Shown here piece after piece: positions 55,796 through 64,000 of a DNA stretch of 64,000 nucleotides. The number at the start of each line of letters is the position of its first letter. Position 1 is the stretch's first letter. Below the pieces are notes generated by a model that worked only from the letters and a program-made list of their open reading frames with translations, searched no databases and was not told where the DNA came from. This stretch comes from Dactylorhiza incarnata (Eukaryota > Streptophyta > Magnoliopsida > Asparagales > Orchidaceae), in NCBI GenBank assembly GCA_033032865.1, contig JAWHQI010000013.1, forward strand, positions 186,001-250,000, written 5' to 3'. The position numbers and the translations under genes are program-made.

Positions 55796-57378
55796 GTGTG
55801 TTGGCAGGCTAAGGACAAAGAAGACGTGTGGTACTTGGACTCGGGTTGTTCAAAGCACATGACGGGCAATAAAGAGAAGTTCCTTAGCCTGGAGATGAAG
55901 AAAGGAGGAGTTGTTACATTCGGAGACAATGGAAAAGGAAAAATCATCGGCATCGGAGTTGTGGGTAACGAAATTTTTTCAATTTCAAATGTTTTATTTG
56001 TAGAAGGATTAAAGCATAATTTGATTTCTATTAGTCAATTATGTGATAAGGGTTTAGATGTTTTATATGAATCTTCTACAAATTTGTGCAAAATTATTAA
56101 TTCTAAAACAAAAGAAATTGTTTTTACCGCACCTAGATGTCATAATGTATATATGATTAAATTTCTTGATTTTTCAAATTCTACTTTAAAATGTTTTTAT
56201 CAAAAAATGATGAATTAGAATTATGGCAGAGGCGACTTGGACATACTAGTGCCAAGTTAATTACAAAACTTTCAAAAGATAAATTAATTAAAGGTTTATC
56301 ATTGTTAAATGGAAATTTATCTTCTTCACTATGTGTGCCTTGCAAAAAAGGAAAATTTTCAAAATCATCCTTTAAAAGTAAAATTATTATTTCTACCACT
56401 AGGCCACTTCAATTAATACATATGGATTTATTTGGGCCAATTGGAATTTCTAGCTTAGGAGGTAGAAAATATACATTTGTATTAATCGATGATTATTCTC
56501 GTTTTTGTTGGACTTTATTTCTAACCTCCAAATCCGATGCATTTTCAGAATTTTCAAAATTATGTTTGCGTATTCAAAATGAATATGAGTTAAAAATTAA
56601 ACGCATACGATCAGATCATGGAGGAGAATTTGAAAATGAAAAGTTTATTTCTTTTTGTACGGAGTTAGGAATTAAACACGAATTTTCTGCTCCACGCACA
56701 CTACAACAAAATGGTGTAGTGGAGAGGAAAAATAGAACTCTTCAAGAGTTAGCCCGTACGATGCTATCTGAGTTTAAATTACCAAAATCTTTTTGGGCTG
56801 AAGCGGTTAGTACGGCATGTTATGTAATTAATAGAGTAATGCTTCGCCCTATTTTAAAATTAACTCCTTATGAATTAATTTTTAGTAAAAAACCAAATGT
56901 TTCTTATTTCAAAGTTTTTGGGTGTAAATGTTTTATTTTGAATTCTAAAGATTCCTTAGGAAAATTTGATGAAAAATGTGATGAAGGTATTTTTATTGGC
57001 TATTCTTCAACTAGTAATGCTTATAGAGTTTTTAATAAAAGAACAAAAATAGTTGAAGAATCTATTCATGTTAGGTTTGATGAGTTTGTTTCATGTGTAG
57101 AAAAGAAAATCACAGGAAAAGAAGATGAACCCCTTCCTTCGGTGGAGAATGATGATGAAGAACTTGGAGAAAATGAAAAAGAAAAAGAAGAAGAAGAGAG
57201 AGAAGGAGAAAGAGAAGAAGATAGAGAAGGAGAAGAAAGAGAAGAATATGTGCCTCCCAGTGAATTGAGATTTTCAAAGGATCATCCAAAGGAGCTTATC
57301 ATTGGAGATCCGCAAAAAGGGGTTAGTACTCGTTCATCGTTACATGTTCTATTTTCAAACCTTTGTTTTGTCTCTTAA
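55796..57378 (+). pseudogene. Element F: protease and integrase
   Basis: 55796-56218 is the copia protease, active site WYLDSGCSKHMTG. A frame change at about 56195 leads to integrase (56191-57378). Its zinc head reads LWQRRLGHTS, with Gln in place of the first His of H-H-C-C. The catalytic core keeps D in IHMDLFGP, D in IRSDHGGEF and E in NGVVERKNR. The copia C-terminal GKFDEKCDEGIFIGYS block and a long acidic Glu-rich linker follow. The frame stops at 57376-57378. Integrase inserts the DNA copy into chromosomes. Confidence 0.88.
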
Positions 57379-58911
57379 ATAGAACCAAAAGATGTTTCCA
57401 CCGCTTTAAATGATGAATTTTTGTTTTTAGCTATGAATGAAGAACTTAATCAATTTGAACATAATAAGGTTTGGAATCTTGTAGAATGACCCAAAAATCA
57501 TCCTGTCGTTGGAGTTAAGTGGATTTTCAAAAATAAATTGGATAGTGAATCTAGAATTATTAGAAATAAAGCCAGATTAGTTGCAAAAGGTTATGCACAA
57601 ATTGAAGGGGTGGATTTTGATGAAACTTTTGCACCCGTAGCAAGATTAGAAGCGGTTAGGATATTTCTTGCATTTGCTTGTTTTAAAAGATTTAAATTAT
57701 TTCAAATGGATGTCAAAACCGCATTTTTAAACGGGTATATAAAAGAAGAGGTTTATGTCGAACAACCCCCTGGTTTTATAAATGAGAAATATCCAAATTA
57801 TGTTTATAAATTAGATAAAGCGCTTTATGGATTAAAACACGCGCCTTGTGCTTGGTATGATCGATTAACTCAATATTTGTTAAAGCATGATTATAAAATA
57901 GGAAGTGCCGATTCTACACTCTTCATTAAGCAAATTGATCATGATTTAGTTATTTTGCAAATTTATGTTGATGATATTATTTTTGGAGCCACTAATGAAG
58001 AGTTGTGTAATGAAATAGTTCAAATTATGAAAAATGAATTTGAAATGAGCATGGTAGGAGAACTTTCATATTTTCTAGGTTTTCAAATTACACAAAAACA
58101 TGATGGTATCTTTATATGTCAATCCAAATATATTCATGATATGTTAAAAAGATTTGGATTTGAAAATCTTAAGCATGCAAACACTCCTATGAGTACTTCA
58201 CTAAAATTAGGAAAAGATGAAAGTGGTGTCTCAATTGAGCAAACCCTTTATAAAAGTATGATAAGATCTTTATTGTATTTAACCGCCTCTAGACCTGACA
58301 TTATGTTTGCCGTTTGTTTACGTGCTAGATTTCAGGCTAATCCTAAAGAGTCACCTTTAAAAGCGGTGAAACGCATCTTTAGATATCTTATAGGAACATC
58401 TAAATTAGGATTATGGTATCCTCATAATGATTCCTTTATTTTACATGGTTTTTCGGATTCCGATTATGCGGGATGTTCTTTAGATAGGAAAAGCACTAGT
58501 GGCACTTGTCATTTTATTGGCCCTTCACTTATTTCATGGTCGAGTAGGAAACAAAATTCTGTTTCCCTCTCTACTATCGAGGCCGAATATATTGCACTAG
58601 GTAGTTGTTGTGCCCAAGCTCTTTGGATGTCACAAACATTAGAAGACTTTGGCATGCAACAAAGTAGTGTAGAATTAAAGTGTGATAATAAAAGTGCTAT
58701 AGACTTAACTAATAATCCTATATTACACTCTAGATCTAAGCACATAGATGTCCGACATCACTTTATAAGGGATCATATTAAGAGGGGTAATATAAAAATC
58801 AACTTTATAGACATGGATAATCAACTAGCGGATATATTCACTAAACCGTTACCGGATTCCCGTTTTTCTATGCTTAGGCTAGAATTGGGAATCCTAGACA
58901 TTTCACAATGA
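57379..58911 (+). pseudogene. Element F: reverse transcriptase and RNase H
   Basis: The frame is the same as integrase, with one more stop (TGA at about 57487). Blocks are [46 protein letters not shown] and the intact catalytic [11 protein letters not shown]. RNase H ([55 protein letters not shown]) runs to a natural stop at 58909-58911. From 57538 to 58911 it is unbroken, so this is the best-preserved pol segment in the window. Confidence 0.92.
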
Positions 58912-59155
58912 TTATATCACTACTTAAAACCTATAAAAATTTGAAAACATCACAATTGCCTTACATTTTAAAAAGAAAAACTAAATGTTAACATAAACAT
59001 TCACCACACCAATCATGTCCAAATCTTAAAAATTATTAAAGAATTTTAATAAAAGGGTACTTAAAAAGTCTCAAAATAGAAGTTCACAAAATTAGGAAGA
59101 GATCTGGGCTGGGCAGCTGTCGGATGGCGATATCCCCCAGAAATCTGTTTCAATC
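58912..59155. other. Element F spacer between pol and antisense ORF
   Basis: AT-rich, with one CTGTCGGATGGCGATATC palindrome-type unit at about 59118-59136. No coding frame. Confidence 0.6.
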
Positions 59156-60316
59156 CTACTCCTCCTCATTCCGACTACCTGCTCCACTGCTTTCAGGAAT
59201 ATCAAAATCTGATCTCCTTACTACTGTCTTCCTCCGTCGACCCTGACTGACTGATTGGCGATGAGGCTCCTCCTCTGTGGGCATTTCCCATTCCGCGGCT
59301 TCAGCAGGTGTAGGCCTTAATTTAAGTCCCTTCACAAGGAACTTCATAAACTTCTGCATTCGTGTTCGATCTTTCTTCACCTCCATTTTATGTTCCTCAA
59401 ATGACCTTCTATGCTCTTCAAAATTTTCAATATGACTATCCAACTTTGTTTAGAATGTGTCGAGTGCCTCCCGCATAGAACCTCCACGTGCTATTGGAGG
59501 CTCTCTCATTTCCACAGCCGACGGCTTTCGTTGACTTTTCTTACCTTTAATACCCGACGTCTGATATATCTCCGGAACACAATCTCCAAAATAAAAGTTT
59601 TGATCTATCCATGCATATTTCTTGAATAGAATACGCTGGATAATCGCACCTAAAGGGAGGGTGTGTGCCTTTTTCCACTGAGGATTTTTTAGGCGGTATG
59701 TATAACGAATCATAGATAAAAGCAGATCGGCCACATCAAATACTTCTCTCTCCACTATATAATAAGTCACAAGACTAAGTTGAGCCGTAATACTATGTGT
59801 ATCACCGGACTTCAACATAATCGTGTGCCTTAGTATATCTTGCACAAGACGAGCATCGTCTGTCAATGTCGTCATAGTGGATATAAGGCTCTTTGTCAAA
59901 TTTCCATGCAAAGCCATGTTCATCAAGGTCCAATCTCTTTCTTGTCTATAATTCTCCACTATGTCCAAAACATTCTCACTCTCCACTATTCCAAATTCCC
60001 TTCTTAAATCAATGGGAGTGATCTCCACATATTGGCCTTGAATTTTGGATCTCACTCCTCCATTCAAATCTGTATATGAAGGGTCCTCCAGATGATTATA
60101 AAATTCGCGTACTAAAAAGGAGGAGAACATGTCTTGGATTATGACTGAAAGTATACCTGCCTCAGCAAGCATATCGTAGACACGTTCATGTCGGGGGAGA
60201 TCGAATTCCAAAACTTTTGAAATCCTGATCTAAGCTTTCTCTATGCCAGGGAAACTTTGATAAGACGAATGAGCGTCTCCTGACTCGCTCCTTCGCGATC
60301 TCCAACTGGTAGACAT
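59156..60316 (-). pseudogene. Element F: antisense plant-transposon-protein-like ORF
   Basis: Transcribed against gag-pol. The best start is the ATG at 60316-60314, directly after a 3' splice site (TTATGCAG). The frame holds 387 codons with two in-frame stops, a TAG about 29 codons in and a TAA near 59451-59453. After a Ser/Arg-rich start it has the pattern of the putative plant transposon protein family (Transposase_32-like). The blocks are SSFLVREFYNHL, YVEITPIDLRREFG, SLVTYYIVEREVFDVADLL and LPLGAIIQRILFKKYAWI. The C-terminal third is a charged coiled-coil-like stretch. Function is unknown. Antisense ORFs between pol and 3' LTR are known in some plant LTR elements. The spliced leader makes this one notable. 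Confidence 0.65.
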
Positions 60317-60318
60317 AT

Positions 60319-60894
60319 CTGCATAAGCAATAAGAAAAATATTAAAACAAAAAAATATATAACAAAATAATTTTTCTGGAACTGTCGGATTTCCGATACC
60401 CTCTGTCGGATATCCGATAGATACAAGTTTATGCTTCCGAAATTTTTTTCAAAAAAATTCTTCCTATCACAAATCCACACAGTTTTCCCACAGAAAATAT
60501 TCTTCAACATTTATATAATTTTTGAAAACTCAAAATTTGGGGGAATATATCATTTTACTATTCATCATCTTCTTCATCTAACACTTCAACATTTTGTTTA
60601 TGTCATCATCTTTTTCCTCTAAAGCTGATACCTCTAAAACTTCTAGATCTCCACACAATCAACAAGAAAGAAAGGAAAATCATGATTCAACACAAAAACA
60701 CACAAAAATTTCTAATTTTACTTCAAAATCACAAGATCTACATCTCTTATACAACCCAAGATATAAAATGTCTAGATCTACTAAAACTTCTACATTTCAT
60801 CTTCACAAAACTCCATGAAAATCAAGAGGAATATGAAAATCACAAAAATATTGGAGAAATTTTAACCAAAACTTGAAAAAACAAGACATCTCAC
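60319..60894 (-). other. Probable intron in the leader of the antisense ORF
   Basis: Read on the minus strand: TCTAAG followed by GTGAGATG (donor at 60894), and TTGCTTATGCAG (acceptor at 60319) two bases before the ATG. The 576-base stretch is AT-rich, as plant introns are. It contains one TATCGGATATCCGACAG-type palindrome pair at about 60384-60422. Confidence 0.5.
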
Positions 60895-61050
60895 CTTAGA
60901 TCTGAAGTTTTCCGGCAATTGGAGCTCTAGATCTCGAAAATTCCCCTAAAACTGAAGTGAGGTGTCGGTCAAAGAAGAAACGCGTCCTTTTATCTTTTTC
61001 GAGCTGTCGGATGACGACATCTAGATATCGAAAATCCGACAGCTCCCAAA
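60895..61050 (-). promoter_or_regulatory. Probable promoter and leader exon of the antisense ORF
   Basis: On the minus strand a palindrome-rich stretch (CTGTCGGATTTTCGATATC and CCGACAGCTC, 61005-61048) is followed by GATAAAAGGA as a TATA candidate (about 60985-60995). About 90 bases of GC-richer leader then end at the splice donor. The arrangement mirrors the LTR promoter of the same element. Confidence 0.4.
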
Positions 61051-62135
61051 AAAAAATAGTGATTTCAATTTTTTCTTAATTTTTTTCATTGCCTGATTCT
61101 AAATATGTTCATATGAGATTTTTTTCTTTATCTGGCATAAATGCTTCTTCATATGTTATTTTCCCCAACAATAGCTTAACACATGCTTATGATGTTCAAT
61201 GTTCCGTTATCAAAAAAATTGACACTTTCATACAGTTATTTCGAATTGTTTTCGCATGCCTCTAAGTATAAGAAATCTTTTATCTCTGACAATGAGCAAT
61301 CACAAACACTTACTTTAGTAATACATGTGAATACAATTTATTTTATACATATATCATGATTGCTCAAACATAACAAAATACATTTCATAAATGCCATTTT
61401 CAACTTTGCTACTTTGCACGTATTTGCATTATACCATTTGTAGCATGCAAGTGAATTCGGAGATCCTTAATATATGTGTATACTCCACACAAACAAAAAA
61501 AGAAGGCAAATTCATATGCAAAACATACATTTTGCCAAAATTTTTTAAAGAAATACATTAAAAAATGAAATGGATCCTCCACCAAGCATTACTTAGCCTC
61601 CTGATAAGTCTTAATGAGCATTGTGGGGTTAAGCAGCTTGGCAAGAATTGTAAAGTGTCTTGCACAAACAAATTGGTCCTTTCATGTTACTTGCAAAGTT
61701 TCTATAAGTTCATAAGTTTGGTTTTATGTATATTTATGTTATGTTTAACAATTCCATGATCATGTATATTTTAAATATAATCATATGTATTCTTTCTCAA
61801 AGTATCACTACTACACTTCATTGTTATTCATAAAATTTCTTCTTACGAGAATTGGACAGAAACGATTCAATATTCTATATTCCCATGTGTCTTTCTCTGA
61901 TAATTGACATTTGAATCTCATCATGGTTAAGTATATTTGCTTCTATACATTATAACACATTACTAGAATGCTCGCCTCATCTATATGATTACCTATCTCA
62001 ACATCATACCACTTACAAAGCTTCCGCTAGTGTACTCAAACTATTCCTTCAATTCTTTTTCATTTTCTACCATATCTCCTTAATGCTCTTTCCTCGTCTC
62101 TATTCCCTATATTCATTACTTTTGATAATATCAAA
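61051..62135. other. Element F noncoding region
   Basis: AT-rich, stops in all frames. No gene recognised. Confidence 0.6.
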
Positions 62136-62393
62136 GGGGGAGAAGATAATAAGAGAAATCACTTAAATCACTAAAAATACTTGATTAATTAAGTGAGCAT
62201 TCATGTAGGGGGAGTTTATAAGTCGGGGGAGAATAATTTTAGAAGGAGGTAATATTAAGGGGGAGATCATATTAAGGGGGAGAACATGAAGCTCATAAGT
62301 TCACACTTGTACACACATAATGTACTTGTCACTATCTATATAGGATTTATTCGATTTCTTTTTATAAGGATTTGTTATTATCAAAAGGGGGAG
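62136..62393 (+). other. Multiplied polypurine tracts of element F
   Basis: GGGGGAG occurs six times: 62136, 62208, 62225, 62259, 62276 and 62387. The last is directly before the 3' LTR. Several purine tracts ahead of the 3' LTR are a described Sirevirus hallmark. Confidence 0.85.
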
Positions 62394-62395
62394 AT

Positions 62396-63085
62396 TGTTG
62401 GAGCATGGGTTCCGCACTCGTCCGGTTTGAGAATAACAAATCCCGAATGTATTTGATCCTATTTTTGATTAATGGTGTGCATATAACAGGTGCAAGAATA
62501 TCATGTTTTCAATTAGAGCAAAATGACAATTTTCCAGAATCTGGAGCTATCGGATTTCCGACAGCGATATCGGATTTTCGACAGCGCACTATATCATCCA
62601 TTTTCCAATCTCTGATCGACGGTTATGTGCTATCGGATTTTCGATATCGCTAACGGATGGCGACAGTCCACGATCTTCCAATAACGCCAGGACGTGCAGC
62701 AGTTACCTTAGCTAACGGATATCCGACAGTGCTATCGGATATCCGACAGACCACGTCTCAACCACGACCTCAACTTCACGCAGAAACTTCGTTTTAGTGG
62801 GACACGTGGCAGCTTCTAGAGATATCGGATTCCGGCGACAGTAGCTATCGGTTGGCGACAACTCTTTTTCTTAAAAGAGTTCAAAACTTTGTGGAATTCA
62901 CTTCTTGAGATTTCCAGGGCTTTCTTCCAGAGTGCATACGAACCAGAAAGCTCAAGAACACCATCAACTCCCATTTGTGCAAAGAAGGATTGAGATTGAA
63001 GACGAGATCGGACGCATTTCTACATCAATTATCATCTCGAGGCTTCAACCTTCCTTTCATAGATCTGAATTTCTAGGGAGTTGTT
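62396..63085 (+). repeat. 3' LTR of element F, truncated
   Basis: It starts TGTTGGAGCATGG and follows 52552-53243 closely, with few substitutions. The match ends at 63085, where element G begins; about 570 bp of the LTR are displaced out of view. Confidence 0.9.
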
Positions 63086-64000
63086 GTTGAAATTGTTGAA
63101 GTGAAGTGGAAGGGAGTCCGGCCGGTCTGAAGGCTGGAGACCGCAAAGACCGCGCGGTCTACGCTGGTGCTCTGGCGGTTTGGTTCTGGCGATCTGGTGA
63201 GATCCGCCAGCTTGCTTCTTGGGTTTGGTCGTTGGCGAACTGTTGCGGGTTGTTCCCGAGTAGATCTGCTGGTTTGCCTGGTCCCCTTATTGGAAGACTG
63301 GGCGGGTTGTTCCTATATGACCGTCTACCCGGGCGGTCTATATTGGTGATCTGGCGACTTGGTTGAAGTCGTCTAGATGGTCCTTGCTTGCTCCTGGTGT
63401 TCTAAGGAAGGAGCGTTGTTGAGACCGCACGGCTTGTGCGCGGTCTCATGTTCGCGCGGCCTGTGCGCGATCTTGTCTGCTGATCTGCGTATTGGTCGGG
63501 TGATCGTCCAAGAGGTCTGTTCGCGCGGTCTGTCTTTTGAGACCATTCGCGATCTGATGGGTGGTGACTATATCCTGGTTTGTGCGGTGACGACATCCGT
63601 CCACCCGCCTATAAATAGGGGTGCATGGCCCGTCATTCCTAACTAAAACTGTAAGAACCAGAGCCCGGATTGTTTCTTGCGGTCTCAAGTTTGAGTTCGC
63701 GTGACTTGGATGCGAGTTAACCTTTGTTGTGTTCGCAGGTTTGCGGTCAGCAGGGTGCGGTCTCATTCCTTGGTGATTTCCGCTGGCTTAAATAAACAGT
63801 TCGTCTGCGGTCTGTCAGCGAACTGGGTTATTGTGTTCTTATGCTGTTCGTAGCGAGCTCAGTGATCAGGCAACCTTCAGCGGTTAGGCGGGCTGAGTTG
63901 CGGTCTGGCGACAGCTTCAGTTCTTTGTTCCAATAAGCTCCAGTTCGTGCGGTCTGAGGTGCGGTCTTGCAGTGCTGGCAATCTATCCGGTTTCTGTTCG
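63085..64000 (+). mobile_element. Element G, LTR (U3 and R) of a further retrotransposon
   Basis: Sequence starting TGTTGAAATTG replaces the F LTR at an exact point. A TATAAATA box at 63610-63617 follows about 500 bases of U3 with repeated GCGGTCT / AGACCGC units, and an R-like segment follows the box. No coding frame is recognisable; apparent frames are due to GC content. The element leaves the window, so family and right target copy are unknown. GTTGT (63080-63084) is the left target-site candidate. Confidence 0.65.
63610..63617 (+). promoter_or_regulatory. TATA box of element G
   Basis: TATAAATA followed by GGGGTGCATGG, a strong plant-type TATA box with transcription expected about 30 bases downstream. 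Confidence 0.65.

Larger units (their letters stand above)
52552..63085 (+). mobile_element. Element F, Sirevirus-type Ty1/copia retrotransposon with antisense ORF
   Basis: 5' LTR 52552-53815, initiator-Met-type primer site, long gag, copia-order pol (protease, integrase, reverse transcriptase, RNase H), a 3.5-kb region with an antisense ORF, six GGGGGAG tracts, and a 3' LTR from 62396 cut at 63085 by element G. The gag with two zinc knuckles, the GGVVTFGDNGKGKIIGIG protease region, repeated purine tracts and palindromic LTRs are Sirevirus (SIRE/Maximus) features. The left target-site candidate is GTAAG (52547-52551); the right copy is out of view. Confidence 0.9.

Noticed and set aside
57163..57258. 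Glu/Arg-rich tract of the F integrase tail as a separate regulatory protein
   Set aside because: It is an in-frame low-complexity linker in the pol polyprotein, common between integrase and reverse transcriptase in copia elements.
60241..60510. 89-codon minus-strand frame with a hydrophobic segment as a membrane protein
   Set aside because: It lies mostly in the probable intron ahead of the antisense ORF. The hydrophobic run comes from T-rich intron sequence.
63106..63766. Frames on both strands in element G
   Set aside because: They lie in LTR U3, with a TATA box in the middle, and have no family resemblance.

Overview
The window is repetitive plant nuclear DNA. The evidence is chromovirus, Tat-like and Athila-like Ty3/gypsy elements, a Sirevirus-type Ty1/copia element, CACTA transposons, and an RNA-recognition-motif gene fragment split by an intron-like gap. 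It suggests a large-genome flowering plant; I cannot name the species. I found no intact host gene, tRNA or rRNA. Almost every recognisable gene belongs to a transposable element, and most are broken.

Layout. 1-5186: diverged LTR-like sequence and a 45-bp minisatellite. 5187-46523: one old Tekay/Del-type chromovirus (element A, minus strand), stretched to about 40 kb by insertions. CACTA-1 (9405-13739, 3-bp TSD TAG) sits at its protease active site. CACTA-2 (14719-45525) sits in its gag. Inside CACTA-2 is a Tat-like gag-only LTR element B (LTRs 14790-17096 and 35876-38367, TSD AGTGT). Inside B is element C (LTRs 19671-21271 and 33569-35186). Inside C is element D on the minus strand (LTRs 24461-25977 and 30156-31676). 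This stack is five levels deep (A, CACTA-2, B, C, D). At three junctions, dropping one target-site copy rejoins the split gene in frame.

The right part is a second stack. Athila-like element E (from 46524, plus strand) interrupts the 5' LTR of A. Sirevirus-type copia element F (from 52552) interrupts E at the RNase H/integrase junction. Another LTR, G (from 63085), cuts the 3' LTR of F and runs off the window.

How the genes relate. A, E and F carry recognisable gag-pol with stops, frameshifts and, in A and E, changed catalytic residues. B, C and D lack reverse transcriptase and integrase and would need helpers. C and D share LTRs and 3' noncoding sequence but carry different cargo: D has gag and protease; C has a two-zinc-knuckle acidic protein and an Athila-ORF1-like protein. 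F carries, besides gag-pol, an antisense ORF of the plant-transposon-protein type, apparently with its own leader exon and intron.

The most interesting pattern is that GC- or CpG-rich palindrome clusters sit just upstream of a TATA-like box in several unrelated LTRs (C/D, E, F, G). Similar palindromes recur ahead of the accessory ORFs inside C and F. CACTA-2 also carries a captured hnRNP-type RRM fragment and a 1.2-kb tandem duplication.
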